Below, piece by piece: positions 33,375 through 44,518 of a DNA stretch of 64,000 nt. Under the pieces are notes generated by a model that saw only the letters and a program-made list of their open reading frames with translations, was not told the origin of the DNA and did not search any database. Origin of the DNA: Flaviflexus ciconiae (GTDB taxonomy: Bacteria; Actinomycetota; Actinomycetes; Actinomycetales; Actinomycetaceae); assembly GCF_003971195.1 (NCBI RefSeq), contig NZ_CP034593.1, forward strand, positions 1,426,001 to 1,490,000, written 5' to 3'. The first letter of the stretch is position 1. The number at the start of each line of letters is the position of its first letter. A program made the translations under genes and the position numbers.

Positions 33375-36065
33375 ATGTGGCAGTCTGATGGGGTGACTGC
33401 TTCGCCTGCCCCGCTCAATGACGCCCTGGATGAACTTGCCGACCGCTTTGGAGAAAATCCTCCGGCGGATGATGTCTACGACGTCTTCCATGCCTGGGTC
33501 GAATCAACGGGCAAGGATCTCTATCCGCACCAGGACGAGGCGCTTATGGCGGCGCTGGATGGGGATCACCTCATTGTTTCCACCCCCACGGGCTCCGGCA
33601 AATCAATGATTGCGATGGCAGCGTTGTTTGTTGCCCTGTCGGAGGGTCGCAGCGGTTACTACACCGCTCCCCTTAAAGCCCTGGTCTCGGAGAAGTTCTT
33701 TGACCTTATCGGACTATTCGGAGCCGCGAACGTCGGCATGGTGACGGGCGATTCCACAATCAACGCTGATGCGCCAATCATTTGTTGCACGGCGGAGATC
33801 CTTGCAAACGTCGCTCTGCGGGAGGGCAAGGGCGCCGATGCTGGCGTCGTGATCTCCGACGAGTTCCATTTCTTCTCCGAGCCGGACCGCGGATGGGCAT
33901 GGCAGGTCCCACTTCTCGAGCTCACAAACACCCAGCACATTCTCCTGTCGGCAACCCTGGGCGACACCTCGCACTTCGTTGAAGATCTTGAGAAACGGAC
34001 GGACCGTCAGGTGTCGATCATCGACAACGCAGAACGTCCGGTTCCGCTCAGCTATAACTATTCCCTGGAGACGGTGTCCGAGACGATCAAGGAACTCGTT
34101 TCCACACACCGCTCCCCCGTCTATATCGTCCACTTCTCTCAGCTTGCCGCGGTCTCCGCAGCAACCGAGCTTCAGTCGGTTGCCCTATCGACGAAGGAAC
34201 AGAAGACAGAGATTGCCGAGGAGATCGGGGACTTCCGGTTCGGCCCGGGTTTCGGCGCCGTCCTGTCCAAATTGCTCCGAGCGGGAATCGGTGTACACCA
34301 CGCCGGTATGCTCCCCCGCTATCGCCGTCTCGTAGAAAGGCTTGCCCAGCATGGCCTTCTGAGAGTTATCTGCGGAACCGACACCCTCGGAGTTGGCATC
34401 AACGTTCCAATCCGAACGGTATTGCTCACGAGCCTTGCGAAGTTCGACGGTGAGAAGCAGCGCCAGCTCACGGCACGCGAGTTCCACCAGATCGCAGGCC
34501 GAGCGGGCCGGGCTGGCTTTGATACCACCGGCGAGGTTGTTGTCCAAGCACCCGAGCATGAGATTGAGAACGCCAAGGCGGAAGCAAAGGCCGCGGAACG
34601 GAAGAAGAAGTTCCAGAAGAAGAAGCCCCCGGAGGGGCAGGTCAACTGGACCCGGTCCACCTTTGAACGCCTTATCTCTGCCGCTCCCGAGACTCTCGAG
34701 TCCCGCATGCAGATCACGCACGCGATGATGCTCCAGATCCTGGCAAGGGCCGGAGACCCGGTAAAAACCGTCTACCGGCTTCTTACAGACAACTACGAGC
34801 CGAGAAGAGCATCCAACCCTCTGCTGCGCCGGGCCATCGATATCTACGTTTCCTTGCGCGCCGCCGGCGTTATCGTTCACCACGACCGGGACTGGCGAGA
34901 AGCCAACCCTGATAAGCCCGCCATTGAGCTGGCTCGGGAGGTCCCGGACGACTTTGCGCTAAATGCCCCGCTCTCCCCGTTTGCTCTCGCGGCACTCGAA
35001 TTGCTGGACATGGAGTCACCCACGTACGCACTTGATGCCGTATCGATCGTCGAATCGGTGCAGGAAGACCCCCGACCAATACTCGTTGCCCAACGGCGCC
35101 ACGAGCGGGACGTGGCCATGGCTTCCATGAAGGCCGAGGGGCTGGAATACAACGAGCGGATGGCGAGACTCGATGAGATCACGTGGCCTCGCCCGCTGGC
35201 CGACCTTCTCGACCCCGCTCTCGAAACCTATCGTCAAACGAATCCGTGGGTTTCCGACTTTGAGCTCTCCCCGAAGTCCGTTGTGCGCGACATGATCGAA
35301 CACTCGATGACGTTCTCCGAACTCATTTCGAAAAACGACGCCGCCCGCAGCGAGGGCGTTGTCCTGCGGTACCTGACCGACACGTACAAGGCTCTGCGTC
35401 AGATTATCCCGGAGGATGCGCTAACGGATGACCTGCAAGACATCATCGACTGGCTGGGCGAACTCGTTCGTTCGGTCGACTCCTCTCTCATTGCCGAATG
35501 GGAGGCGCTTGCCGACGGCATGATCGACGATGCCGAAATCATGGCGCACACCAAGATTCCGCAGGGCGGCACCGAACGTGCCTTCGGGGCACGCGAAGAC
35601 GGCACCGTCCCGATCACCGCCAACCTCCATGCCTTCCGTACGATCGTGCGGAACTGGATGTGGCGCTTCGTTGAGGCGGCCGCCGATGAAGACATCGACA
35701 AGCTGGAGTGCCTCTCCCTCCCGGCCACGGTGGCGCCGGCCGAGAAGATCGACGGCGATACGTGGGATAAGTTCCTGGACGACTACTACGCCGATCACGA
35801 GTGGCTGGGAACCGATACCGGCTCCCGCTCTGCAAGCTTCCTGCGGTTCAACGAATCCCCCGGGGTAGCCGACTTTGTTGACGCCGGCCTCAGCGAGGAA
35901 GCGGCGCAAGAGGCTGGCGCAAAGAAGATGTGGATCGTTCACCAGGTGATTGACGATGGTGAGGAGTCGCGTGACACGGAGTTCGTTGCCATCGTTGATC
36001 TTGACGAAAGCACCGCCGCAGATCGCCTGATCGCTTCTCTCGTTAGAATAGGAGACGTTGTCTAG
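33375..36065 (+). CDS. Ski2-like DEAD/DEAH helicase with C-terminal DUF3516-type region
   Basis: This roughly 900-residue superfamily 2 helicase has motif I TPTGSGKS, motif II DEFH, motif III LSATLGD, an insertion, then motifs V/VI TDTLGVGINVP and QIAGRAGRAGFD. A lysine-rich segment (AERKKKFQKKKPP) and a long C-terminal region of the kind annotated DUF3516 follow. It probably remodels RNA or ribonucleoprotein; the substrate is unknown. The start is uncertain: the frame is open from 33339, with ATG at 33375 and GTG at 33393 as candidates and no strong ribosome-binding site for any. The next gene, YggS-like, starts 10 bases after its stop, so the two form an operon. Confidence 0.85.
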   Translation: MWQSDGVTASPAPLNDALDELADRFGENPPADDVYDVFHAWVESTGKDLYPHQDEALMAALDGDHLIVSTPTGSGKSMIAMAALFVALSEGRSGYYTAPLKALVSEKFFDLIGLFGAANVGMVTGDSTINADAPIICCTAEILANVALREGKGADAGVVISDEFHFFSEPDRGWAWQVPLLELTNTQHILLSATLGDTSHFVEDLEKRTDRQVSIIDNAERPVPLSYNYSLETVSETIKELVSTHRSPVYIVHFSQLAAVSAATELQSVALSTKEQKTEIAEEIGDFRFGPGFGAVLSKLLRAGIGVHHAGMLPRYRRLVERLAQHGLLRVICGTDTLGVGINVPIRTVLLTSLAKFDGEKQRQLTAREFHQIAGRAGRAGFDTTGEVVVQAPEHEIENAKAEAKAAERKKKFQKKKPPEGQVNWTRSTFERLISAAPETLESRMQITHAMMLQILARAGDPVKTVYRLLTDNYEPRRASNPLLRRAIDIYVSLRAAGVIVHHDRDWREANPDKPAIELAREVPDDFALNAPLSPFALAALELLDMESPTYALDAVSIVESVQEDPRPILVAQRRHERDVAMASMKAEGLEYNERMARLDEITWPRPLADLLDPALETYRQTNPWVSDFELSPKSVVRDMIEHSMTFSELISKNDAARSEGVVLRYLTDTYKALRQIIPEDALTDDLQDIIDWLGELVRSVDSSLIAEWEALADGMIDDAEIMAHTKIPQGGTERAFGAREDGTVPITANLHAFRTIVRNWMWRFVEAAADEDIDKLECLSLPATVAPAEKIDGDTWDKFLDDYYADHEWLGTDTGSRSASFLRFNESPGVADFVDAGLSEEAAQEAGAKKMWIVHQVIDDGEESRDTEFVAIVDLDESTAADRLIASLVRIGDVV

Positions 36066-36075
36066 AAGGAGAGCA

Positions 36076-36756
36076 ATGATCAGCGAGCGTTACCAACAAC
36101 TCACGGCAGAGGTTAACGAAGCCTCGGCGGGCCGGGACGTTCGTGTCCTGCTTGCGGCGAAGCATCAGCCGGCTGAGAAGATCATGGAAGCGCTCCAAGC
36201 GGGCGCAACACTGCTTGGCCACAACATCATCCAGCAGCTCACCGCCACCGAAGAGGCCCTCGCAGAGCTTGGGGCACCGGAGCATGAAACCCACGTGATC
36301 GGGCACGTCCAGTCCAACAAGGCACGGGCAGCCCTGCGGCACGCTCACACAATCGAGACAGTCGACTCCGCCAAGACCGCCCGCCGCCTCTCAACGGTGA
36401 GCGATGATCTCGGCGTCGACCGGAACGTGTTTATTCAGGTGAACTCGGCGGGTGCGGAATCCCAGTTCGGAATCGACCCAGAGGATGCCAAAGAACTCGC
36501 CGACCTGATTCGCTCGCTCCCCCGCCTCACCTTGACGGGCCTCATGACAATCGGAGCCAATACGGACAACGAGACACAGATCCACACGTCATTCGCGCTC
36601 ACCCGTGAACTGTCCGAGTCCCTGCGGGCCGATGGTCACGACTCCTGTACGGAGCTGTCCATGGGAATGAGTGGAGATTGGCGGATTGCGGTCGACGAGG
36701 GCTCCACTATCATTCGCGTTGGCCGTCAGGTCTTCGGGGAACGGGACAAGGCGTAA
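36076..36756 (+). CDS. YggS/PLPBP-family pyridoxal phosphate-binding protein
   Basis: The 226-residue protein is a single alanine-racemase-like barrel that holds PLP without a known catalytic reaction and helps balance vitamin B6 and amino-acid pools. The PLP lysine is in LLAAKHQ near residue 29. HVIGHVQSNKAR and LSMGMSGDW, followed by IRVGRQVFGER, are family signatures. Unusually, the usual GEN motif after the lysine reads LGHNIIQQL, with His for Glu. AGAAGGAGAG precedes the ATG. In many actinobacteria the family lies in the division cluster beside sepF; here it follows a helicase, so this may be a second copy. Confidence 0.85.
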   Translation: MISERYQQLTAEVNEASAGRDVRVLLAAKHQPAEKIMEALQAGATLLGHNIIQQLTATEEALAELGAPEHETHVIGHVQSNKARAALRHAHTIETVDSAKTARRLSTVSDDLGVDRNVFIQVNSAGAESQFGIDPEDAKELADLIRSLPRLTLTGLMTIGANTDNETQIHTSFALTRELSESLRADGHDSCTELSMGMSGDWRIAVDEGSTIIRVGRQVFGERDKA

Positions 36757-36775
36757 GGAAACTGGGAAGACGGAA

Positions 36776-36807
36776 GTGGGGAAGAAACACTGATGCTTCT
36801 TCCCCAC
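36776..36807. terminator. Hairpin terminator between yggS-like and cimA
   Basis: A perfect 11-bp stem (36776-36786 with 36797-36807) with a 10-base loop separates two convergent genes. Confidence 0.75.
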
Positions 36808-36875
36808 CGACTTCCCTATTCTCTGGCCTCGAGCTTTGCGTTGCTCTCCAGAGGTGTTTGCTCGAGAGGCGCTCA

Positions 36876-38473
36876 CTACAGTGGCGCCACCCCAGCCTTA
36901 AATAGGCCGTAGATGTAGCCATCGGTGAGGGCTTCCCAGGAGGCCTCGACAACGTCCTTGCCGACACCGACCGTTGCCCAGACCCCGGCAGGTGAGGCCA
37001 TGGACACGATGACTCGGGTGGTTGCCCGGGTGGCTGCGGAGCCGTCGAGGATACGGACCTTGAAGTCCGTGAGCTCGCAACTGTCCAGTTCCGGATAAAC
37101 CGGGACAAGGGCAGAGCGCAACGCGTGGTCGAGAGCGTCAACCGGTCCGACTCCTTCACCGACCGTCAGGGAGCGCCCCATGCCGGTGGAGAGTTTGACG
37201 ACCGCTTCGGCCCCGTTGGACCTGTCGATGCTTCCAGAGAGGTGGGTTGTCCACGACTCAATATCAAAGTAGGACAGGCGTGAGCCATCAATGATTTCGC
37301 GAATCAGCAGTTCAACGGACGCATCCGTCGCGTCGTACGTGTAGCCCTGGGCTTCGGCGGCCTTGATGCGGGAGGTAACTTCGGCCAGAACATCGGGCCT
37401 GTTCGACAGGTCAAGTCCAACCTCACGGGCCTTGAGCTCTATCGAGGCCCGTCCCGCCATATCCGACACGATCATTCTCATGTCATTACCGACAAGTGCG
37501 GGATCGATGTGCTGGTAAAGGTCCGCGTCCACGCGGATCGCGGATGCGTGGAGCCCCGCCTTGTGGGCGAAGGCCGAGATTCCCGTGTAGGGCTGACGAC
37601 CGTAGGGGCAATGTTGACGAGTTCGGCAACCGCATGAGAGACACGTGTCTGCTCGGCAAGTTGCTCGGCCGTGACAACGCCCTTACCCATTTTGAGCTGA
37701 AGATTGGCAACAGCCGTCAGAATGTTGGCATTGCCGGTGCGTTCGCCGTAGCCATTGACTGTGCCCTGGATATGAGAGGCGCCAGCCGTGACCGCAACGA
37801 GCGTGTTCGCCACCGCCATCTCGCCGTCGTTGTGGGCATGAATGCCGAGGCGCGGCTCGAGGCCTTCTTCCGCAAGGCGTGCCTTCAGTTCGCTCACGAG
37901 GGTCAGGATCTGGTGCGGCAGTGCCCCACCGTTCGTGTCGCATGGAATGATGGTCGAGGCGCCTGCCTTCGCGGCCGCGACTGCAACGGAGAATGTATAG
38001 TCCCCGCTGTCAGCCGCTCCGTCGAAGAAGTGTTCCAGGTCGACCATGACCTCACGGCCCTGGTCGGTCAGGTACTCGACGGTGTCGGTGACCATCGCAA
38101 GGTTTTCTTCTTCCGTGGTGCGTAGCGCGAGCTCCACGTGCCGAGCATCCGACTTGGCGACAAGCGTGATGATCGGGGCGCCCGAATCGAGAAGAGCCGC
38201 AACCTGCGGATCGTCCTGGACGGCCACGTGCGCTTTTCTCGTTGCACCGAAGGCAGCAAGCTTCGCGCTCGTCAGCGGGTTCGAGTCTTTGAGTACGGCG
38301 AAGAACTCGGTGTCCCGCGGGATCGCCCCCGGCCATCCGCCTTCGATGATGTCGGCGCCGTAGGACTCGAGGAGCGGCAGGAGAGTCACCTTGTCGGCAA
38401 CCGACAGGTTCATGCCCTCCTGCTGCGCCCCATCCCGTAGCGTCGTGTCGTATACGACGAGGTTGTCGCTCAT
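36876..38473 (-). pseudogene. cimA: Citramalate synthase, frameshifted by one base
   Basis: CimA condenses pyruvate and acetyl-CoA to citramalate, giving an isoleucine route that does not need threonine. DTTLRDGAQQEGMNLS at the N-terminus, IHAHNDGEMAVANTL and VNGYGERTGNANI are the HMGL/IPMS-like catalytic motifs. The frame breaks at GGG 37590-37592; adding one base restores SPYTGISAFAHKAGLHASAI, including the HKAG motif, and joins the C-terminal regulatory domain, which ends at 36876. The repaired gene is 533 codons. The ATG at 38473 overlaps the ilvE stop (ATGA). CimA is preferred over IPMS because of the short EGGWPGAIPRD region and C-terminal length; this is a family inference. Confidence 0.85.
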
Positions 38474-39612
38474 GCTGACAGCTGGTAGGTCCAGTTGTAT
38501 GGATCCGGTGCGTGGCCGAGCTGAATCGACGTCACCTGGTCGTATATCGACTTGGTGACATCCCCGCCGGTCACGGATACATCGAAGCCCTCGCCCGCGA
38601 TCCTGCCGATCGGTGTCACGACTGCGGCGGTGCCGCAAGCAAAGACCTCGGCGACCTTGCCAGACTCGATGTCCGCAATAAGGGACTGAAGCGGGATCGT
38701 TTCTTCCCGGACAACGTTTCCGCGGTCGCGCAGGATCTGAAGGATCGCACCGCGGGTGCCACCCTCGAGGATGTTCCCTGTAAGAACCGGGGTGGAGACC
38801 GAGCCGTCCTCGTAGACAACGAAGACGTTCATGCCGCCCAGTTCATCGACGTTCGTGTTCGTCGCAGCATCGAGGAAGCAGACTTCGTCGAAGCCCTCCT
38901 CGTGGGCCGCGAGCTTCGGAACGAGCGACGACGCATAGTTGCCGCCGCACTTCGCTGCCCCGGTTCCACCCGGGCCCGCCCGGTGGTAGTCCGGGGACAC
39001 CCAGACGGAAATCGGCTGGAAGCCGTTCACGAAGTACGGTCCCGAGGGGGATGCGATGCAGAGGTAGTCGAGCCGGCGAGCAGAACGCACTCCAAGGAAG
39101 GGCTCGGTAGCAATGATAAACGGGCGCAGGTAAAGCGAGGACCCGGGAACCGAAGGAACCCAGTCAGCATCCGCACGGACCAGACCAACGATTGAGGCAA
39201 GGAAATCCTCGACGGGAAGCTCCGGGATCGCCAGGCGACGGGCCGAGGCGTTAAGCCGTGCCGCGTTGTAGCCAGGCCTAAACGACCAAATCGAACCGTC
39301 ATCATGACGGTATGCCTTGAGGCCCTCGAAGATCTCCTGGCCATAGTGGAAGACCGCGGCCGCAGGGTCGAGCGTGAGGGGGCCGTAGGGCTCGATAACC
39401 TTCGAGTGCCAACCCTTGCCCTCGTCGTAGACCGCGTGAGCCATGTGGTCCGTGTAGTCCACGCCAAAGCTCAGCCGGTTGAAGATCGCTTCCCGCTGTT
39501 CACGGGTCGCCGGATGCTTCTTCGGGTGCAGGTCCCAGGCGCCAGCAACCTCATCGGCGGTCGGTAGCGGCAGGGCGGCGGCCTGCTCTAGTTCAGAAAG
39601 AGTTTCTGTCAT
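38470..39612 (-). CDS. ilvE: Branched-chain amino-acid aminotransferase
   Basis: IlvE transfers amino groups between glutamate and the keto acids of leucine, isoleucine and valine. The 380-residue length and class IV fold fit. The PLP lysine is in GGTGAAKCGGNYASSL, and the phosphate-binding loop is EGGTRGAILQ. AYRHDDGSIWSFRP and the LYLRPFIIATE strand are typical of the actinobacterial form. It lies 12 bases after leuB and overlaps cimA by 4 bases, so leuB-ilvE-cimA is one operon. Confidence 0.96.
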   Translation of the reverse strand: MTETLSELEQAAALPLPTADEVAGAWDLHPKKHPATREQREAIFNRLSFGVDYTDHMAHAVYDEGKGWHSKVIEPYGPLTLDPAAAVFHYGQEIFEGLKAYRHDDGSIWSFRPGYNAARLNASARRLAIPELPVEDFLASIVGLVRADADWVPSVPGSSLYLRPFIIATEPFLGVRSARRLDYLCIASPSGPYFVNGFQPISVWVSPDYHRAGPGGTGAAKCGGNYASSLVPKLAAHEEGFDEVCFLDAATNTNVDELGGMNVFVVYEDGSVSTPVLTGNILEGGTRGAILQILRDRGNVVREETIPLQSLIADIESGKVAEVFACGTAAVVTPIGRIAGEGFDVSVTGGDVTKSIYDQVTSIQLGHAPDPYNWTYQLSA

Positions 39613-39624
39613 GTTCTGGCCTTC

Positions 39625-40680
39625 CTAAATCCGTGCGACGACAGCATCGCCGATCTCGCTCGTGGTGCGGACAAGAGGCGTGCCCGCCTCGGCAGCATCC
39701 GCCCTCTCCTCCATGTCAGCATCGACGGCGACCCGGATCTTCTTTGCCTCGTCAACAAGGCCCAGGTGCTCAAGCATGAGAGCAACGGACGAGATCGTGG
39801 CGATCGGATCGGCCTTCTGCTGACCGGCAATGTCGGGAGCGGAGCCGTGGACGGGCTCGAACATCGAGGGGAAAGCGCCGTCGGGATTGACGTTGCCCGA
39901 GGCAGCCAGGCCGATACCGCCGGTGATAGCGCCCGCCTCATCGGTGAGAATGTCTCCGAACAGGTTGTCGGTGACGATGACGTCAAAGCGAGCCGGATCG
40001 GTAACGAGGAAGATCGTTGCGGCGTCGACGTGCAGGTAGTCCGTCGTAACGTCCGGGAATTCCTGGCCAACACGCTCAACGGTGCGGCGCCAGAGATGCC
40101 CGGCATTCACGAGAACGTTGTGCTTGTGGACGAGGGTGAGGCGGTTGTCGCGCTGAGTCGCAAGGCCGAAGGCATAGCGGACGACGCGCTCGACACCGTA
40201 GGCGGTGTTGATCGAGACCTCGGTCGCGATCTCGTGCGGGGTGTCCTGGCGGACCACGCCGCCGTTGCCTGCGTAGAGGCCCTCGGTGCCCTCCCGGACG
40301 ACGACGAAGTCGATGTCGCCGGGATTGGCAAGCGGCGTGGGGACGCCGCGGTAGTACTTGGAGGGGCGAAGGTTCACGTAGTGATCAAGGGCGAACCGCA
40401 GCTTGAGAAGGAGGCCGCGCTCAAGGATTCCCGAGGGAAGCGACGGGTCACCAACGGCGCCAAGAAGAATCGCGTCGTGGGTGGAAATCTGCTCGAACTC
40501 ATCATCGGGCAGGACCTCGCCCGTGCGGTGCCAGCGGTCGGCACCCAGATCGAAGACAGTTTCTTCGACGGTGACGCCCGAATCGCGCAGTGCCGCATTC
40601 ATGGCCTTGAGGCCCTCGGCAACGACTTCGGGGCCAATCCCGTCTCCCGGAATTACAGCAAGCTTAATCGTTCGGTTCAT
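39625..40680 (-). CDS. leuB: 3-isopropylmalate dehydrogenase
   Basis: LeuB oxidatively decarboxylates 3-isopropylmalate in leucine synthesis and also acts on erythro-3-methylmalate in the citramalate route to isoleucine, which suits its place beside cimA. The 351-residue protein has the isocitrate/isopropylmalate dehydrogenase signature: GDGIGPEV at the start, [13 protein letters not shown], and [12 protein letters not shown]. The segment [20 protein letters not shown] near residue 235 binds metal and substrate. It is the first gene of leuB-ilvE-cimA. Confidence 0.96.
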   Translation of the reverse strand: MNRTIKLAVIPGDGIGPEVVAEGLKAMNAALRDSGVTVEETVFDLGADRWHRTGEVLPDDEFEQISTHDAILLGAVGDPSLPSGILERGLLLKLRFALDHYVNLRPSKYYRGVPTPLANPGDIDFVVVREGTEGLYAGNGGVVRQDTPHEIATEVSINTAYGVERVVRYAFGLATQRDNRLTLVHKHNVLVNAGHLWRRTVERVGQEFPDVTTDYLHVDAATIFLVTDPARFDVIVTDNLFGDILTDEAGAITGGIGLAASGNVNPDGAFPSMFEPVHGSAPDIAGQQKADPIATISSVALMLEHLGLVDEAKKIRVAVDADMEERADAAEAGTPLVRTTSEIGDAVVARI

Positions 40681-41038
40681 GTCCTCATCCTAGCCCTTGG
40701 TCCACATTCTGAAATGCAAATTTCACCATTCGGGAGCGCGTGTGGAACCCGCCCCCGTTAAGAATTAAGTAGATTCCCGGCGTTCCATCTTCCGGGTACC
40801 CATCTCAGTCTCGCGTCTTCATCTGCGCCGAGACAGTCCTGCCACGAGTGGCCAGCAACTGCAATATCGGTGCCGGCTATCCCCTGCAAAAGCCGTGCCG
40901 CCGTTGCGGTTGTCATCCCTTGTAGGGAGCTCTGCCCCGTGGGTCGCTGTGCGCTTTGGGTCAATCCCCGCGCGCTGTTCGGTCATTTGAGCTTTAACTG
41001 CGAGACGTTCTTAGCGGTGGGACGTTTCTAGCGGTGGG
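40681..41038. other. Intergenic region between ilvC and leuB
   Basis: This should hold the promoter of leuB-ilvE-cimA. A 68-codon frame at 40758-40964 has no family likeness or ribosome-binding site and is not called. No leader peptide was recognised with confidence. Confidence 0.45.
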
Positions 41039-41072
41039 ATGGGGTACCCCGGCGCATGCCGGGGTACCCCAT
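41039..41072 (-). terminator. Hairpin terminator after ilvC
   Basis: A perfect 15-bp inverted repeat (41039-41053 with 41058-41072) with a GCAT loop directly precedes the ilvC stop region, at the end of ilvB-ilvN-ilvC. Confidence 0.75.
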
Positions 41073-41077
41073 GTCAA

Positions 41078-42103
41078 CTACCTGGCTGCGTGGCCGTCTT
41101 CGTAGTCCTCGTCAACGGACTTCCACGAGAACATCTTGCGGAGTTCGACGCCGACCTTCTCAATTTCATGGTCTTCGCCGCGCTTGCGGAGTTCCTGGAA
41201 CTCCGGTCCGCCCTTGTCCTGGTCGGAGATGAAGCGTTCGGCGAATGCGCCGGACTGCACGTCCGCGAGGACTTCCTTCATGTTCTCCTTGACGTTCGGG
41301 GAGATCACTCGGGGGCCGGACACGTAGTCGCCATACTCTGCCGTGTCGGAAATCGACCAGCGCTGCTTCGTGAGGCCACCTTCGTTGATGAGGTCAACGA
41401 TGAGCTTGAGCTCGTGGAGAACCTCGAAGTAGGCGATCTCGGGCTGGTAGCCAGCTTCGGTCAGGGTCTCGAAACCGTACTGGATGAGTTGCGAAACGCC
41501 GCCGCAGAGGACTGCCTGCTCACCGAAGAGATCCGTTTCGGTCTCTTCCGTGAAGGTCGTCTTGATAACGCCGGCGCGGGTTCCGCCGATCGCCTTCGCG
41601 TACGAGAGTGCAAGGTCCCAGGCCTGGCCAGAAGCATCCTGTTCGATGGCGACGATGTCCGGGACACCGCGTCCTTCGGCGTACTGGCGGCGGACCGTGT
41701 GGCCCGGGCCCTTCGGGGCAACCATGCAGACGTCGTGATCGGCGGACGGCTTGATGTAGCCGTAGCGGATGTTGAAGCCGTGGGCGAAGAAGAGTGCTGC
41801 GCCTTCCTTGAGGTTCGGCTCGATCTGCTCCGAGTAGATGGTGCGCTGGTGCTGGTCCGGTGCGAGGATCATGACCACGTCGGCGTCCTTCACAGCGTCC
41901 TCGATCGAGGCAACTGCCAGGCCCTGCTCCTGTGCCTTAGCAACGGAGGATGAGCCTTCGCGGAGGCCAACAACGACGTCGACGCCCGAATCGCGGAGGT
42001 TCAGCGCGTGGGCGTGTCCCTGCGAGCCGTAGCCGATAACGGCGACCTTCTTCGACTGGATGAGCGACAGGTCGGCATCATCGTCATAGTAAATATCTGC
42101 CAC
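41078..42103 (-). CDS. ilvC: Ketol-acid reductoisomerase, class I
   Basis: IlvC isomerises and reduces acetolactate or acetohydroxybutyrate using NADPH and magnesium. The 341-residue length is that of the class I enzyme. [20 protein letters not shown] is the NADPH-binding loop, and [20 protein letters not shown] and [20 protein letters not shown] are the catalytic and metal-binding segments. The GTG at 42103 is chosen because AAGGAG lies 8 bases upstream and the family begins at ADIYYD. It is the last gene of the ilvB-ilvN-ilvC operon. Confidence 0.96.
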   Translation of the reverse strand: MADIYYDDDADLSLIQSKKVAVIGYGSQGHAHALNLRDSGVDVVVGLREGSSSVAKAQEQGLAVASIEDAVKDADVVMILAPDQHQRTIYSEQIEPNLKEGAALFFAHGFNIRYGYIKPSADHDVCMVAPKGPGHTVRRQYAEGRGVPDIVAIEQDASGQAWDLALSYAKAIGGTRAGVIKTTFTEETETDLFGEQAVLCGGVSQLIQYGFETLTEAGYQPEIAYFEVLHELKLIVDLINEGGLTKQRWSISDTAEYGDYVSGPRVISPNVKENMKEVLADVQSGAFAERFISDQDKGGPEFQELRKRGEDHEIEKVGVELRKMFSWKSVDEDYEDGHAAR

Positions 42104-42122
42104 AGTGATTCTCCTTGTGTTA

Positions 42123-42653
42123 TCAGGCGCGGCGGAGTGCACGTTCTGCACTCACTCGTTCGGATAGGGAGCGCGAGCCGCGAGATATCGCGACGGCGCC
42201 CGATTGGACAATTTCTTTAATTCCGTAGGGAGCAAGCGCTGTCAGGAGCGCCTGCACCTTCCCCGCGGAGCCCGTTGCCTCGATCGTCACCGTATCAGTG
42301 ACGACGTCAACAACGTGGGCACGGAAGAGTTCAACAAGTTGGAGGACAGCGGTCCGTGTCTCGTCGGTTGCGGAGACCTTGACGAGCAGGAGTTCGCGCT
42401 GCACCGAAGTGTCAGCCTCCAGGGCAACGATCTTGATGACGTTAACGAGCTTGTTCAGCTGCTTCGTCACCTGTTCCAGCGGAGCCTCGGCCGCGTCAAC
42501 AACGAGCGTGATCCGCGAAATCTCGGGATCCTCGGTCGGGCCAACCGCCACCGAGTGGATGTTGAACGCGCGGCGCGCGAACAGTGCGGTGACTCGGGTG
42601 AGCACGCCAGGCTTGTTCTCGACGAGGACGGAAAGGGTGTGTCGGGTATTCAT
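42123..42653 (-). CDS. ilvN: Acetolactate synthase small (regulatory) subunit
   Basis: The 176-residue subunit carries an N-terminal ACT domain ([20 protein letters not shown]) that binds valine for feedback inhibition, followed by the small C-terminal domain. It activates the IlvB catalytic subunit encoded 8 bases upstream. The gap to ilvC is about 20 bases. The [20 protein letters not shown] segment is typical of the IlvH/IlvN family. Confidence 0.95.
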   Translation of the reverse strand: MNTRHTLSVLVENKPGVLTRVTALFARRAFNIHSVAVGPTEDPEISRITLVVDAAEAPLEQVTKQLNKLVNVIKIVALEADTSVQRELLLVKVSATDETRTAVLQLVELFRAHVVDVVTDTVTIEATGSAGKVQALLTALAPYGIKEIVQSGAVAISRGSRSLSERVSAERALRRA

Positions 42654-42661
42654 TGTTCCTT

Positions 42662-44485
42662 CTATTCTTCGTCGTCCCAGTTCGGGGCAAGATCGCGGGC
42701 GTACTGGATTTCATCGTTCGAGACACCTGCGGCCACCATTGGCCACACCATGGCATCTGCGGAGACCTGGAAGTCGATAACGACCGGGCGGTCGTTGATT
42801 TCCATGGCCTGACGGATCGTGTCAGCAACATCCTCGGGCTTGTCACAACGCAGACCCACGCAGCCGTAAGCGTCTGCAAGCTTCACGAAGTCCGGAACGT
42901 TCCTCGTGCCGCTACCCGTGTCGAGATCCGTGTTCGAGTAGCGAGCATTATAGAACAGCGTCTGCCACTGACGGACCATGCCGAGCGAGGAGTTGTTGAT
43001 GATTGCGACCTTGATCGGGATGTCGTTGATAACGCAGGTGGCGAGCTCCTGATTTGTCATCTGGAAACAGCCGTCGCCGTCGATCGCCCACACCGCCTTA
43101 TCGGGTGCGGCAACCTTGGCTCCCATAGCAGCGGGGATGGCGAGGCCCATCGTGCCCGCACCGCCCGAGTTGATCCACGTACGCGGATTCTCGAACTTCA
43201 GGAACTGGGATGCCCACATCTGGTGCTGACCAACGCCGGCAACGTAGATGGCGTCGGGGCCAACAATCTCGGCAAGCTGCTCGAGAACGTACTGGGGAGC
43301 CATCTCCCCATCCTCCGTCGGCGTCCACCCCAGCGGATACGTTTCCCGCATGCGGTTCAGGCGCTTCCACCAAGCCGAAATATCGCGCTTGTCGTACTGG
43401 CGGTAGGCGGCGGGCAGTTCCTCGATCAGCTCGGCGATCGTCTCCTTGACGTCACCAACGATCGGAACGTCCGCGTGCCGGTTCTTCCCGATCTCGGCCG
43501 GGTCAATGTCGGCGTGGATAACCTTCGCGTGGGGGGCGAACGAATCGAGGTTACCGGTCACGCGATCATCAAATCGCGCACCGAGAGCAATAAGGAGGTC
43601 GGAGCGCTGCAGTGCATCCACCGCGGCAACCGTGCCATGCATACCGGGCATGCCCAGGTTGTGCGGGTCCTCGACCGACAGCGAGCCGATCGCGTTGAGC
43701 GTCGTGACGGCGGGGATGCCGGTGAGCTTGACAAGTTCGCGGAGTTCCTCGGCTGCTCCGGCACGGATCACGCCGCCGCCCACGTAGAACACGGGGCGCT
43801 CGGCCGTGGCAACAAGGCGGGCCGCTTCCCGCACCTGACGGGCGTTCGGACGGGTTACCGGTCGATATCCGGGAAGGTCGCGGACCGGGGGCCACACGAA
43901 GTCGCATTCGGCGTTCTGGGCGGACTTGGCGATGTCGACGATGACAGGGCCGGGTCGTCCGGTCTGGGCAAGCTCGTAAGCCTCGGCAATGCGTGCCGGG
44001 ATGTCCTTCGCGTCTGTGACGAGGAACGAGTGCTTCGTGATCGGCATGGTGATGCCGACAATGTCGGCCTCCTGGAAAGCATCCGTGCCAATCAGTGCCG
44101 CACCAACCTGGCCGGTGATTGCCAGCATCGGAACCGAGTCCATGTAGGCATCCAGAACGGCAGTTGTCAGGTTGGTCGCACCCGGACCAGAGGTAGCAAT
44201 GCAGACACCGACCTTGCCGGTGGCATGTGCGTAGCCCTCAGCCGCATGTCCTGCGCCCTGCTCGTGACGCACCAGGATGTGCCGTAGCGAGGTGGAATCC
44301 ATGAGCGGATCGTAGGTGGGGAGGATGGCACCGCCGGGGAGACCGAAGACCGTATCTACGCCCAGCTCCTCGAGAGAACGAATAATTGACCGGGCACCGG
44401 TTGACTTCTCTCGGATAACACCGTCGCCCTGCGCCTTCAGCGCACTCGCTTCAGCGAGTGTTGCCGGGGATGCTGGTTTCCCCAT
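42662..44485 (-). CDS. ilvB: Acetolactate synthase large (catalytic) subunit
   Basis: IlvB is a thiamine-diphosphate enzyme that condenses two pyruvates, or pyruvate and 2-oxobutyrate, in the first common step of branched-chain synthesis. The 607-residue protein shows the TPP glutamate region [16 protein letters not shown], the central FAD-binding domain ([15 protein letters not shown]), and the TPP pyrophosphate motif [33 protein letters not shown] precedes the ATG. Upstream lies a short leader peptide frame and an intrinsic terminator, so expression is probably controlled by attenuation. Confidence 0.97.
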   Translation of the reverse strand: MGKPASPATLAEASALKAQGDGVIREKSTGARSIIRSLEELGVDTVFGLPGGAILPTYDPLMDSTSLRHILVRHEQGAGHAAEGYAHATGKVGVCIATSGPGATNLTTAVLDAYMDSVPMLAITGQVGAALIGTDAFQEADIVGITMPITKHSFLVTDAKDIPARIAEAYELAQTGRPGPVIVDIAKSAQNAECDFVWPPVRDLPGYRPVTRPNARQVREAARLVATAERPVFYVGGGVIRAGAAEELRELVKLTGIPAVTTLNAIGSLSVEDPHNLGMPGMHGTVAAVDALQRSDLLIALGARFDDRVTGNLDSFAPHAKVIHADIDPAEIGKNRHADVPIVGDVKETIAELIEELPAAYRQYDKRDISAWWKRLNRMRETYPLGWTPTEDGEMAPQYVLEQLAEIVGPDAIYVAGVGQHQMWASQFLKFENPRTWINSGGAGTMGLAIPAAMGAKVAAPDKAVWAIDGDGCFQMTNQELATCVINDIPIKVAIINNSSLGMVRQWQTLFYNARYSNTDLDTGSGTRNVPDFVKLADAYGCVGLRCDKPEDVADTIRQAMEINDRPVVIDFQVSADAMVWPMVAAGVSNDEIQYARDLAPNWDDEE

Positions 44486-44518
44486 GGTTCCTCCTAGACG
44501 TGGATCGGTATGGCAATG

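Noticed and set aside
40758..40964. A 68-codon minus-strand frame between ilvC and leuB
   Set aside because: No ribosome-binding site, family likeness or coupling to a neighbour was found, and it lies in a probable promoter region.
42653..44287. A 544-codon open frame antisense to ilvB
   Set aside because: It is the reverse-strand shadow of a strongly conserved gene, with no family likeness or ribosome-binding site.
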